A stretch of DNA of 64,000 bases from Shewanella fodinae (GCF_014651955.1 NZ_BMXW01000012.1:1-64000), one strand, 5' to 3'; shown: positions 53,692-62,600, numbered from the stretch's first letter. Numbers and translations: made by a program. Notes: generated by a model from the letters alone, not told the origin.

Positions 53692-56241
53692 ATGTCACTC
53701 AGCAGCAAAATATTATTTGCCGTGCTGGCGGTGTTTGTCGCAGGTTTTTTTATTCTGCAATACGCCACTTATAGGTTTATTCAGCGAGAGTCAGAAGAGG
53801 AGCTACTCCAGTCAGCTGAGCGGATCCGGGCGGTATTAATGGCGACTCGCCGCGTCTACCACCATCAGTTTCTTGAAAGCGGCCTACCACTAACGGATAA
53901 AACGTTAGGCTTCTTACCCGCCCACGCATTGGGATTGATCTCCAAGGATATCCCCCATTGGGAACAATCCGGTTTTTCATTCAACAATGTGTCTGATGTC
54001 CCTCGTAATGCTGATCACCAGGCAGATGCTGTTGAACAGACGGCAATTGACTACTTTAAGCAACACCCGCAAGCGCAGCGGTTGTTTGTCCCCTTCACCG
54101 ATACCAAAGGGCGAGCGTTTTATCATTATGCTCGACCGATCTGGGTGGAACCCTATTGCTTGAGCTGCCACGGTGCCAAGGCATCGGCACCAGCGACTAT
54201 TCGTGCGCACTACGACTCTGCCTACAACTATCAGGTGGGCAATTTGCGCGGCATTGTCAGTATTAAAATCCCCGGCGTGATTGTGGCACAGCGGGTTCAG
54301 CATATTTTTACCATGCAGTTCTGGTGGATTTTTTGTTCCACGGCGCTGTTGTTACTGGTGATTCTGCTATTGATTAAACGCAATGTTATTGGGCCGATTG
54401 CCAAGCTGAGCCAGGGCATTGAGAGCATGGGGGACAGCAAAACACCAGTAGCACAATTGGAAATCTTACCCGGTGAATTCAGTCGCATTGGTCATGCATT
54501 CAACCAGATGGTTGCCCGTATTAAGCAAAAGGAAGCCGCGCTGAAGGAAAGTGAATCAAAATTCCGAACGTTGGTTGAAGTGGCACAAGATGGGGTCGTA
54601 CAGGCTAATCAGCAGGGGGATGTGATCTTTTGTAATCATGCTGCCGAGTTGCTATTTGGCTATCGTGAAGATGAAATGGTGGGTAAACCCTTAGCCAATT
54701 TGATCCCCAGTCGCTACCTGCCACAGCGGTTATCTAGTGGCGGGCTGACGTTGGGGCGTTCAGCAGCTTATGTAGGGCGCATCAGTGAAGTGGTGGGAAA
54801 TCATCGCCTTGGTCACGAATTGCAGATTGAGATGTCGCTGAGCAGTTGGCAGCAAAGTGGCGAAACTTATTTTGTGGCAGTCATGCGCGATATTACTGAA
54901 CGCAAACAGGCGGAAGAGCAGATCCGTACTTTGGTTTTTTATGATCCGCTGACAGCGCTGCCCAATCGTAGATTGCTGCTGGAGCGTTTGAAAACAGCGC
55001 GCATCAACAGTGCTCGCAGCGGTCGTTATGATGCGCTGTTGATGTTGGATCTCGACAATTTCAAAATGCTTAATGACACCCAGGGCCATAGTGTGGGCGA
55101 CCGACTTTTGGTCGAAGTTGCCAAACGCATTCAACAAATGTTGCCGAAGCAGGATACCCTCGCTCGTATCGGCGGTGATGAATTTATGATCCTGCTAGAA
55201 GGACTCGCTTCAGAATTCAGTATTGCGGTTACCGAGGCTACCGCCATAGCCCAAAAAGTTCGAGCGCAGTTATTGCAGCCGTTTGATATCGATCAGTTGC
55301 TTGTCGGGCATATGGCGACGGTCAGCATCGGCGTTACGATTTTCTGCGGTGATGACATCTCTATTGATGAAATGCTGACGCAGGTGGATATGGCACTCAA
55401 CAAGGCTAAGTCATGTGGCCGCAACAATATCCAGTTTTTTGATGCGACTATCCAGCAAGCCATCTCTTACCGTAGTCACATTGAGCACGCATTAAAACAA
55501 GCAATTCCGAAACATGAACTGCAGCTTTATTACCAACCGCAGGTAGATAGTCATGGCAGGATGTTCGGGGTGGAAGCACTGTTGCGCTGGCAAAATGCCC
55601 AGGGTGAACTGGTGTCGCCAGAGCAGTTTATTCCGATAGCGGAAGAGTCAGGGATCATCAATGAGATTGGTTTATGGGTACTGCAGCAGGCGTGCCGACA
55701 ACTCGTTAGTTGGCAGCAATCGTCGCCAACCCAAGCACTACACATTGCTATCAACGTCAGTGCCCGTCAGTTTTTACGCAGTAATTACGTTACCGAAGTG
55801 CTCCATGAGCTGGCAACCTCTGGTGCGAGGGCTGACCGCTTGAAGCTGGAGTTGACTGAAAGTACGGTGTTGCAGGATGTCGAGTCTGCCAAGCAGAAAA
55901 TATTGCAGTTGAAAGCCTCTGGCGTGCAGTTTGCCCTGGACGATTTTGGTACCGGCTATTCATCGTTAGCCTATTTGAAACAACTGCCTGTCGATCAGGT
56001 CAAGATTGATCGCTCGTTCGTTAAAGATGTGACGGATAACCCTGGCGATGCGGCCATCGTGGAGGCAATTCTGGGCATTTGCCGCTCGCTATCCTTGGAG
56101 GTGATCGCCGAAGGGGTAGAAACGGCTGCGCAGCGAGATTTTCTGTTACAACATGGCTGTGGTCATTTTCAGGGATTCTTCTTCAGTAGACCGCTGCCGA
56201 TAACGCGATTGATGGCAACGTTCTTCAAGAATACGAACTAA
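53692..56241 (+). CDS. GGDEF-EAL protein with periplasmic heme-type sensor and PAS
   Basis: An 849-residue membrane protein that makes or degrades c-di-GMP. Order: helix (about 6-24); periplasmic DUF3365/Tll0287-like domain (about 30-205) with CLSCH at 156-160, a covalent heme c site; helix (about 212-228); HAMP (about 230-283); PAS (about 290-405); GGDEF (about 415-575, GGDEF at 494-498, no RxxD inhibitory site seen); EAL (about 595-845). The EAL residues look intact: EALLRW at 628, LTES at 721, DDFGTGYSSL at 750, EGVET at 807. I start at 53692, about 8 bases after AAGGA. Signal is likely a redox or gas change. Confidence 0.92.
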   Translation: MSLSSKILFAVLAVFVAGFFILQYATYRFIQRESEEELLQSAERIRAVLMATRRVYHHQFLESGLPLTDKTLGFLPAHALGLISKDIPHWEQSGFSFNNVSDVPRNADHQADAVEQTAIDYFKQHPQAQRLFVPFTDTKGRAFYHYARPIWVEPYCLSCHGAKASAPATIRAHYDSAYNYQVGNLRGIVSIKIPGVIVAQRVQHIFTMQFWWIFCSTALLLLVILLLIKRNVIGPIAKLSQGIESMGDSKTPVAQLEILPGEFSRIGHAFNQMVARIKQKEAALKESESKFRTLVEVAQDGVVQANQQGDVIFCNHAAELLFGYREDEMVGKPLANLIPSRYLPQRLSSGGLTLGRSAAYVGRISEVVGNHRLGHELQIEMSLSSWQQSGETYFVAVMRDITERKQAEEQIRTLVFYDPLTALPNRRLLLERLKTARINSARSGRYDALLMLDLDNFKMLNDTQGHSVGDRLLVEVAKRIQQMLPKQDTLARIGGDEFMILLEGLASEFSIAVTEATAIAQKVRAQLLQPFDIDQLLVGHMATVSIGVTIFCGDDISIDEMLTQVDMALNKAKSCGRNNIQFFDATIQQAISYRSHIEHALKQAIPKHELQLYYQPQVDSHGRMFGVEALLRWQNAQGELVSPEQFIPIAEESGIINEIGLWVLQQACRQLVSWQQSSPTQALHIAINVSARQFLRSNYVTEVLHELATSGARADRLKLELTESTVLQDVESAKQKILQLKASGVQFALDDFGTGYSSLAYLKQLPVDQVKIDRSFVKDVTDNPGDAAIVEAILGICRSLSLEVIAEGVETAAQRDFLLQHGCGHFQGFFFSRPLPITRLMATFFKNTN

Positions 56242-56393
56242 GAAGATCTGCCGCTATTGCACGGTTGATGATGTCTGACAGATGTGCGTTGCTTTAAGCG
56301 TTGCGGCAATAGCTGTTGCAACGGTATCAACTTGCAGTATTTACCAGCGTGACAGTGCGGTTCTTGAGAGCGTAAAAGGTGACTTTTTGAGGG

Positions 56394-56425
56394 GAAATCC
56401 GCTGTGGTTAACCACAGCGGATTTC
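56394..56425. terminator. Perfect 32-base palindrome, likely two-way terminator
   Basis: GAAATCCGCTGTGGTT is followed directly by its complement, so the RNA hairpin has a GGTTAACC apex. It lies between the convergent GGDEF-EAL and sphA-like genes, without a clear T tract. Confidence 0.6.
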
Positions 56426-56457
56426 GTAACACAACACAATTTGAACAAGGATGAAGG

Positions 56458-57354
56458 CTAGAGCGGTAAGGTCACTTTGACCCAGAATTTGTCCCCTTCG
56501 GGACGGTTTTCCGCCGTCACTTCTTTTTGGTATCTCAATTCTAGAGAGCCCATTTGACCATCGATTTTTACCGCAGGGCCAATAGCAAAAGCTTTGCCTT
56601 TATAGCCATCCTGATAAACAACTCCGCCCACTTTATCGTCGGTAGTTTGTTGGTAATAGTATCCAGCTACGCCCAGCGTGTAGTTTGCCAAATGGTAGCC
56701 CAGCGCGTAATCGAAGTGGAATTCCTGACCGGATTTATAGTCGGTATCATCGTTTTTGGCGTTGATATCGTACATAAACTTGCCAGAAGCTTCGAAGCCA
56801 TTATTCAGATAAGTCGCAACGAATACTGGCGTTGTTACCCAATAGTTACGGCCAGGATTGGCAAAGCGGTACTGATTGTATTCACCGGTAGGTGCTGTAA
56901 ATTCCAGCGCTGCGCCAAAATGCCAGTTGGTAAAGTGCCAGCCTAGCATGATGGGAGCGAAGGAAATATCGCCCAAACCACTGACACTGGAGTTGATATC
57001 TGTACTACCCGCTTGCAGAGAGCCACTGATGTGTACCAATGGAATGGTGGTATACACGCCGTAGTCGGCCCCCAACAGTTGGTAATGCGTCATGTAGATA
57101 AAACGCGATACATCAGCACTGGCCTGCAGGTTGATTTTCACGCCACTGTTGTGACCATCCGCATCGTTTAGACGGTCAACGGTGTAGTGGTTGAGAAAAT
57201 TCTGATAGTACAGCCCTGCAGGTGGCAAAGCTCCTGCCATATAGCCTTCGGCTCCGTTCGGGTAAACACCACCACCGCCTTCAGTTGCCAGTACGCTGCT
57301 ACTGAACAAACTCGCAGTCACCAAGGCGGAAGCTAAAACTGCTAACTTAGTCAT
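56458..57354 (-). CDS. SphA/phenol-MetA-type outer-membrane protein
   Basis: A 298-residue outer-membrane beta-barrel of the COG4313 (SphA, phenol meta-degradation protein) family. Signal peptide about 1-23 (SSSVLA before TEGGGG). Family traits include the start GGGGVYPNGAEGYMAGALPPAG and LGDISFAPIMLGWHF, and the EFTAPTGEYN segment. Relatives sit in pathways for hydrophobic or aromatic compounds and may help them cross the outer membrane; transport is inferred. GGAG is 5 bases upstream of the chosen start. It begins 12 bases after the flavoprotein gene, in the same operon. Confidence 0.85.
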   Translation of the reverse strand: MTKLAVLASALVTASLFSSSVLATEGGGGVYPNGAEGYMAGALPPAGLYYQNFLNHYTVDRLNDADGHNSGVKINLQASADVSRFIYMTHYQLLGADYGVYTTIPLVHISGSLQAGSTDINSSVSGLGDISFAPIMLGWHFTNWHFGAALEFTAPTGEYNQYRFANPGRNYWVTTPVFVATYLNNGFEASGKFMYDINAKNDDTDYKSGQEFHFDYALGYHLANYTLGVAGYYYQQTTDDKVGGVVYQDGYKGKAFAIGPAVKIDGQMGSLELRYQKEVTAENRPEGDKFWVKVTLPL

Positions 57355-57365
57355 AATGTCTCCGC

Positions 57366-58892
57366 TCATTTACCGGTTTTGATGTATTCAAGGGCATTTT
57401 GGGCTGCTTTGCGGCCAGAGTAAGTCGCGAAGCCAAATGCGTGTCCTGAGGCCCACAAGGTGTAGGTGTCTGAGTAAATACCTCCTACATCGTTACCACC
57501 GGCATACAAACCTTTGATAGGGTTATCATCAGTGTTCACCACGGACATCTGAGTATTGATGCGCAGTCCGCCGACAGAGGTGAAGTGATAGGGCATCAGC
57601 TTCACCGCATACAAGTGACCGTGATTTAGTGGCCGTGTCCACATGCGATCCTTATTAAAGGCTTCATCGTAATGAGTGGTTGCGGCCAGATTGTAGCTGT
57701 CGTAAGCGTGTTTTAGATTGGCCACAGGGACATCGATGGCTTTGGCCAACTGCTCAATACTGCTCGCTGACTTGAAGCTTTCGCTCTTAGCCGCCAGGGC
57801 GTTTTTGATTTCGGTATCGATGTTTTTCAACTTGGTCATCACCGGAACCAATACCCCTACGCCATTATCAACCCCATCATTCTTGGCGTGTTGTAACTCG
57901 GCATCATCAAAAATGGCCCAAGCGTAATGACCTTTCTGACGACCGATGGCGTTACCGGCATGAGCAAAACTGAATGCAACGGTTTCGTCCACAAAACGGT
58001 TACCGTGGGCGTTGACCCACATATTGGCGGGCTGCCAGGTCATGGTATAGATATTACCCAGCGGAATAATCCCCTTCCCGTCGGTGCCTGGATGCAACAT
58101 TAAGGTTTCACCTTCGTGGGCAGCACCAATTTCACGGCCCATCTCAATGCCATCACCGGTTTTGTTTAGCGGCAGGGTAGGTTTGAAGTCTTTACCGTCA
58201 AAGTGGGTCCACTTGTCGATTTTTTCCGGGCTATTGCCGAAACCGCCAGTACCGATAATGACCGCCTTGGCATGGATGACAATGTCATTGCCTTTGTGAT
58301 CCTTCGCTTTCACGCCGGTTACTTTGCCGTTTTCATAGATCAGGGTGTTGGCGGGGGTACGCATCAAAAACTGTACCCCGTCTTTTTCCGCATGTTCCTG
58401 CAGCGCTGTGACCAGGGCTGCGCCATGCACGAAATGCTCACGGTTTTTGATCAGATGCCAGGTTTCCGGTTCTTTAGGGGAAATCTGCACCACTTCAAAA
58501 TCAACGCCATGTTTGTTTAACCAACGCAGATTGTCGGCAGATTCATCAACAAATTCACGTTCGATGGCACCGTCGTTTTTGAAGTGAGAATATTCCATGA
58601 TGTGTTCATAGGCTTGATCTCTGGTGAGCCCATAAGACTTTGCGCGTTGATAGTCGCTTTCAACTGCAAACAAGCCTTCGGCGAAATTGGAACTGCCGCC
58701 AAGGTAAGGATTTTTTTCTACTACAATCACTTTTGCACCGGCTTCTGCACCTGTGACGGCCGCTGCTAATCCCACTGAGCCGCCACCGACAACGGCAATA
58801 TCAGTAGTGTATTCAATGGTTTTTCCATAAGCAGTCTGGCAGGCAAGGGCCAAAATGCCTAGGGCAAATACGTTATTCAATGTTGCTTTCAT
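57366..58892 (-). CDS. Secreted FAD reductase, flavocytochrome c flavin subunit
   Basis: A 508-residue FAD protein of the fumarate/urocanate reductase family, periplasmic through a signal peptide (about 1-23, ACQTAYG before KTIEY). The FAD loop is VVGGGSVGLAAA. EKNPYLGGSSNFAEG and GTGGFGNSPEKI are family motifs. A catalytic-type His is kept in MPYHFTSVGGLRI. The usual segment with the substrate-binding Arg (HGxNRLGGNAL in fumarate reductase) is replaced by GGIYSDTYTLWASG, so the acceptor is probably not fumarate. Heme domains are absent; the next gene upstream supplies them. I start at 58892, after GAGGG. Confidence 0.88.
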   Translation of the reverse strand: MKATLNNVFALGILALACQTAYGKTIEYTTDIAVVGGGSVGLAAAVTGAEAGAKVIVVEKNPYLGGSSNFAEGLFAVESDYQRAKSYGLTRDQAYEHIMEYSHFKNDGAIEREFVDESADNLRWLNKHGVDFEVVQISPKEPETWHLIKNREHFVHGAALVTALQEHAEKDGVQFLMRTPANTLIYENGKVTGVKAKDHKGNDIVIHAKAVIIGTGGFGNSPEKIDKWTHFDGKDFKPTLPLNKTGDGIEMGREIGAAHEGETLMLHPGTDGKGIIPLGNIYTMTWQPANMWVNAHGNRFVDETVAFSFAHAGNAIGRQKGHYAWAIFDDAELQHAKNDGVDNGVGVLVPVMTKLKNIDTEIKNALAAKSESFKSASSIEQLAKAIDVPVANLKHAYDSYNLAATTHYDEAFNKDRMWTRPLNHGHLYAVKLMPYHFTSVGGLRINTQMSVVNTDDNPIKGLYAGGNDVGGIYSDTYTLWASGHAFGFATYSGRKAAQNALEYIKTGK

Positions 58893-58916
58893 ATGTGTCA
58901 CCCTCTATGGCCCGGA

Positions 58917-59276
58917 TTACTTGATTTTGCTGAACTTGGCGTCCCTGACGATAGGACCGTGGCAGTTCTGGCAGAAGTTGGTTAATTGGGTATGGCTGGA
59001 GTGGCAACTGCTGCATTCCAGATTCTCAAAGTGCGGACTCATATGGGGGTTCTGCTGCATATCTTTAGTTTTCTGGGCCAGTTCGTTATAAGAACCATGA
59101 CAGGCCAGACAACTACTGTTTTTAACAGCGGCTTGTGTATCAGCACCATGGCAGTTTTGGCATTTAACGCCATTTTTTAAATGGTAGGCTTGCCACTGGA
59201 ATTCCTGAGCTTGCGCAATACTGCTGCCGCTTAATATCAATAGCGACATAGAAAATGCGATAGTGATTAATTTCAT
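58917..59276 (-). CDS. Secreted tetraheme cytochrome c
   Basis: A 119-residue protein with a signal peptide (about 1-23) and four CxxCH motifs: CQNCH (39-43), CLACH (56-60), CSSCH (88-92) and CQNCH (102-106). It matches the tetraheme N-terminal module of flavocytochrome c, here as a separate protein. It should pass electrons from the CymA-type quinol pool to the FAD reductase encoded 24 bases downstream. First gene of a three-gene operon. Confidence 0.92.
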   Translation of the reverse strand: MKLITIAFSMSLLILSGSSIAQAQEFQWQAYHLKNGVKCQNCHGADTQAAVKNSSCLACHGSYNELAQKTKDMQQNPHMSPHFENLECSSCHSSHTQLTNFCQNCHGPIVRDAKFSKIK

Positions 59277-59374
59277 CTTGGTTTACCCTCTCTAGGTGAT
59301 GCAAAATGGTTTGACATAGTTTTATTTTGCAATGGGTATTTTATTTTGTTTGATTTGAGTAACCAGATGTTTAA

Positions 59375-59381
59375 TACCTAG
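59375..59381. promoter_or_regulatory. NarL-type heptamer, single site
   Basis: TACCTAG resembles the NarL/NarP heptamer TACYYMT except for its last base. A second single heptamer, TACCTAA, lies at 59399-59405, 24 bases away in the same orientation. Confidence 0.35.
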
Positions 59382-59480
59382 TGATTGCTAAGTGAAATTA
59401 CCTAAGCTGTTTTTTGTGATTTATAATTTTTATTTTTAACAGTATGTTATGTATTATCATTTTTTAATTAATTCTAAATT

Positions 59481-59498
59481 ATAGGTAATACTACCTAT
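59481..59498. promoter_or_regulatory. Palindrome of two NarL-type heptamers
   Basis: ATAGGTA-ATAC-TACCTAT is a perfect inverted repeat of the NarL-type heptamer TACYYMT, arranged back to back with 4 bases between. It lies in the spacer next to a NarL-family regulator, so it is the likely operator of that regulator. The classical NarL 7-2-7 site has the opposite orientation. Confidence 0.55.
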
Positions 59499-59653
59499 TA
59501 ATAATTAGGACATGTCACGGTACTCAAAAATAAAATCTCATCGGTAGATTTTAGATATGTGACTGGACTCCCAAATGTCGGTGGTGTCAAACCAGACAGG
59601 GCCTTAATCCCACGCTAAAATGGCCGTAAGCAAAAGCTGGCGTTGGGGGACGT

Positions 59654-61090
59654 ATGAGCATTCTTGCTAGTTCTTTTCATGAAGGGCCGTTACTGGATAA
59701 GTATAATAATTTATTAATATCGCATGAACGTTACCGTGCGATGTTTGATAATATTCCTTTGGCATATATGTCCATGAATGAAAATGCAGCTATTATTGAT
59801 TTTAATAATGCTTTTTCAGAATTAACTGGATATTCCTGTGAGGAGGTTTATATGAAGCCTTTCTCATTTTTCTTATATGATAAGAAAGATATTGAATATC
59901 ATGTTAATGTGACTTTCCCCCGATTCAAACGTAATGGATTTGCTCGTAATCAACCTTGGAAATTAAAACACAAGTCAGGACGTGAAATTTATGTCATTGT
60001 CCATGGTAATGTTCGCTACGATACTGATGGGCGTTTTATTCAGACCCACTGTTTAATCGTCGATGTCACGGAGCAGCGCTTAGCCCGTGAAGAATGTCAG
60101 CGAGCGGAGTCAAAAGCACAGCTAATTCTTGATGTTATTTCCGAGCGTGTCACATTTCACGATCGTGAGCATCATGTTCTATGGGCCAACAAAAATGCTC
60201 GCTCCAATGCTGCTCCTGAATGTATGCCAACTCAGCAACCTTGTGTCAATGAGCTGGATTCCTGCGATAAGTGCCCGGTAAATCGCGTTTTTAAAAATCA
60301 TCAGGCGGCCTTCGGTGAAGTGCAGAACCAAGGACGTTTACTGCAGGTGTCGGCCTATCCAGTACTGGAGGAAAATGGTGAATTGAGTGGGGTGGTGCAG
60401 GTCGCCCGCGATATTACCGAACAACGTGATCTGGAGCATGAGTTACTGCGACTGAGCACCAGTGAGCGGCGACGCATTGGCAGCGATTTGCACGATGGCG
60501 TTGGGCAGGAACTCACGGGCCTGTCGTTCCTCGCTAGTGCCATGGCAAATCAGTTGCAAAGCCGCAGCGATCCCTTGAGTGAACTGGCGGGGAAAATCGT
60601 TGAGACAGTCGGGCGCGCCCGCCAACGCATGTATAACGTACTGCAAGGACTCAGCCATGTGCCAGAGGGGCCTGATGGGCTGACCAGAGCTTTAGCATCC
60701 TTGCAGCAATCCGTACAGGAACTTTATGGGGTTGCCTGTACTTTTTATCAGCCACAAAGCGTGTTGATTAATGATGAAGTGATCAGCGCCCATTTATTCA
60801 ACATTGCCAGCGAAGCGGTCAGCAATGCCATGAAATACAGCCAGTGCTCGCAATTGCGGATAACGCTTGAACAAACAGGGCACTGGCTATTGCTTGAGGT
60901 TCAGGATAATGGCTGTGGCATTGCGGATGTCAGTCAGCGTCGAGGTGCGATGGGGCTAAAGATAATGCAGTACCGTGCCACCATGATGGGTGGCGAATTG
61001 AAAATTGCAACCGGTGCGCAGGGAACCTGCATCAGCTGTGAAGTCCCATTAACAACCGCGGGCCAGAATGGAGAGAATCATGAACCTTAA
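59654..61090 (+). CDS. Soluble PAS sensor histidine kinase (NarX-type core)
   Basis: A 478-residue kinase without membrane helices. PAS 1 covers about 22-140. PAS 2 (about 150-258) carries Cys190, Cys197, Cys204 and Cys207 (ECMPTQQPC and SCDKCPV). The HisKA_3 domain has His280 in RRRIGSDLHDGVGQEL. HATPase motifs are NIASEAVSNAMKYS and DNGCGIADV. The cysteines could hold an Fe-S cluster or act as a redox switch; this is inference. It overlaps its response regulator gene and faces the cytochrome operon. Codons in the first 250 bases are more AT-rich than the rest. Confidence 0.9.
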   Translation: MSILASSFHEGPLLDKYNNLLISHERYRAMFDNIPLAYMSMNENAAIIDFNNAFSELTGYSCEEVYMKPFSFFLYDKKDIEYHVNVTFPRFKRNGFARNQPWKLKHKSGREIYVIVHGNVRYDTDGRFIQTHCLIVDVTEQRLAREECQRAESKAQLILDVISERVTFHDREHHVLWANKNARSNAAPECMPTQQPCVNELDSCDKCPVNRVFKNHQAAFGEVQNQGRLLQVSAYPVLEENGELSGVVQVARDITEQRDLEHELLRLSTSERRRIGSDLHDGVGQELTGLSFLASAMANQLQSRSDPLSELAGKIVETVGRARQRMYNVLQGLSHVPEGPDGLTRALASLQQSVQELYGVACTFYQPQSVLINDEVISAHLFNIASEAVSNAMKYSQCSQLRITLEQTGHWLLLEVQDNGCGIADVSQRRGAMGLKIMQYRATMMGGELKIATGAQGTCISCEVPLTTAGQNGENHEP

Positions 61091-61739
61091 TACCCTCAAC
61101 ATTATGCTGGTGGATGATCATGCCATTGTGCGTGAAGGGATCTCTCGACTAATCGAGCAGAGTCCAGATTTACGGGTATGTGCTCAGGCGGAGAATACCG
61201 CAACGGCGATGCAACAACTGAACCTGCACCAGGTCGATCTGGCTATTGTTGACCTGTCTCTGGATCAACAAAATGGTCTGGAACTGGTTAAAGCGATACT
61301 GCAGCATGATAACGGCATCGCCGTGCTGGTTTTTTCTATGCATCAGGAAGAGATTTATGCCGAGCGGGCGTTACGGGCTGGTGCGAAAGGTTATCTGATG
61401 AAGAGTGAGTCGCCAGATACCTTGATTGTTGCGATCCGCAAACTGCAGCAAGGTGGCATTTTTCTCAGCGATCGTATGACGAAATCGTTACTCTGCGAGG
61501 CCATACATCAAGGTCGCAATCACCAAACCACTTCATTCGGCATCCAGTCGTTAACAGACCGAGAACTAGAAATTTTTACCATGGTGGGCAAAGGGATCCC
61601 CAGCAAGGAAATTGCGGTCAATTTAGGACTGAGTGTCAAAACTGTTGATGCGGTGCGGCAGAATATTAAAAACAAATTAGGATTCCAGTGCGCGTCGCAG
61701 ATGGTCAAATTTGCCATTGAGTATGCTAATGCCGGATAG
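61080..61739 (+). CDS. NarL-family response regulator
   Basis: A 219-residue regulator. The receiver has acidic pair Asp12/Asp13, phospho-acceptor Asp58 in AIVDLSLDQQNG and Lys in YLMKSES. The LuxR/NarL helix-turn-helix is near the C-terminus (SLTDRELEIFTMVGKGIPSKEIA is the start of it, about 153-175). I start at 61080, 5 bases after GGAGAG and overlapping the kinase gene by 11 bases. Predicted to control the divergent tetraheme cytochrome operon. Confidence 0.9.
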   Translation: MNLNTLNIMLVDDHAIVREGISRLIEQSPDLRVCAQAENTATAMQQLNLHQVDLAIVDLSLDQQNGLELVKAILQHDNGIAVLVFSMHQEEIYAERALRAGAKGYLMKSESPDTLIVAIRKLQQGGIFLSDRMTKSLLCEAIHQGRNHQTTSFGIQSLTDRELEIFTMVGKGIPSKEIAVNLGLSVKTVDAVRQNIKNKLGFQCASQMVKFAIEYANAG

Positions 61740-61753
61740 TCCGCTGTGCTCCT

Positions 61754-61805
61754 AAAAGCTTATACCCTGACTGTTGCCAGCTAGCGACGAACGGCATAAG
61801 CTTTT
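61754..61805 (+). terminator. Weak terminator-like inverted repeat
   Basis: AAAAGCTTAT and ATAAGCTTTT are exact complements separated by 32 bases, with a small TGCC/GGCA pairing inside, and the second arm ends in a T run. It lies after the response regulator gene. Confidence 0.4.
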
Positions 61806-61839
61806 TCACTCTTGATGAGTAGGAAACTGGAGTTCTTTA

Positions 61840-62547
61840 ATGGCGACAGCCGGAAGCGGATGGTGGCGAGGGTTGTGGCGCTGGTTCTGGCGCCTGTTGT
61901 GTCTGTGGTTGCTGCTTTCGTTGACTGCTGTACTGCTACTGCGTTTTGTGGATCCGCCCTATTGGAGTTGGCGTTTAGCTCGGACTATTGATCCGCCAGC
62001 AAAAATCACCCAAGTGCAGCAGCAATGGCAACCGCTTTCTGCCATTTCCCGCAACTTACAACTGGCGGTGATCGCCAGCGAAGATCAGCGTTTCCCTGAA
62101 CACTTTGGTTTTGATTTCAAACAGATTAGCGATGCTATTGCCGATGCCCGTAAAGGTGATAGTTTGCGTGGTGCCAGTACAATCAGTCAGCAAACGGCAA
62201 AAAATCTCTTTATGTGGCCTTCGCGCAGTTTTGTGCGTAAAGGGCTGGAAGCCTGGTTTACGCTGTTACTTGAACTGTGTTGGGACAAACAACGGATTTT
62301 GGAAGTCTATCTCAATGTGGTGGAATTTGGGCCCGGTATCTATGGTGCCGATGCTGCCGCACACCATTACTTTCACAAACCCGCTGCCAGACTGAGTCGT
62401 TACGAAGCGGCGTTGCTAGCGGCAATATTACCGAATCCATGGCATTACCGCATCACCCCACCATCCGCTTATATGGCTGAACGGGCGGACTGGATCAGCA
62501 CCCAGATGCAGCAGTTGGGGCAGGTAACGTTGCAAAAGCTAGATTGA
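61840..62547 (+). CDS. mtgA: Monofunctional peptidoglycan transglycosylase MtgA
   Basis: Membrane-bound GT51 enzyme that polymerises lipid II into glycan strands. The 235 residues have one N-terminal helix (about 18-38). GT51 motifs include ASEDQRFPEHFGFD with the catalytic Glu, GASTISQQTAKNLF, and RKGLEAWFTLLLE with the later ILEVYLNVVEFGPGIYG. No penicillin-binding domain follows, so it is the monofunctional type. Confidence 0.95.
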   Translation: MATAGSGWWRGLWRWFWRLLCLWLLLSLTAVLLLRFVDPPYWSWRLARTIDPPAKITQVQQQWQPLSAISRNLQLAVIASEDQRFPEHFGFDFKQISDAIADARKGDSLRGASTISQQTAKNLFMWPSRSFVRKGLEAWFTLLLELCWDKQRILEVYLNVVEFGPGIYGADAAAHHYFHKPAARLSRYEAALLAAILPNPWHYRITPPSAYMAERADWISTQMQQLGQVTLQKLD

Positions 62548-62551
62548 GTCA

Positions 62552-62588
62552 CAGATAGCGGATTAAGGATTGGTCAATCCGCTATCTG
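62552..62588. terminator. 13-base inverted repeat between mtgA and chemoreceptor
   Basis: CAGATAGCGGATT and AATCCGCTATCTG are exact complements around an 11-base loop, between convergent genes. No T tract is present. Confidence 0.55.
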
Positions 62589-62600
62589 GCACACGCATCG

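Larger units (their letters stand above)
59277..59653. promoter_or_regulatory. AT-rich divergent control region
   Basis: A 377-base spacer between the cytochrome operon and the sensor kinase gene. It is strongly AT-rich (59300-59515) and contains three TACCTA-type heptamers, one of them in a palindrome. No gene is seen. Confidence 0.7.
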
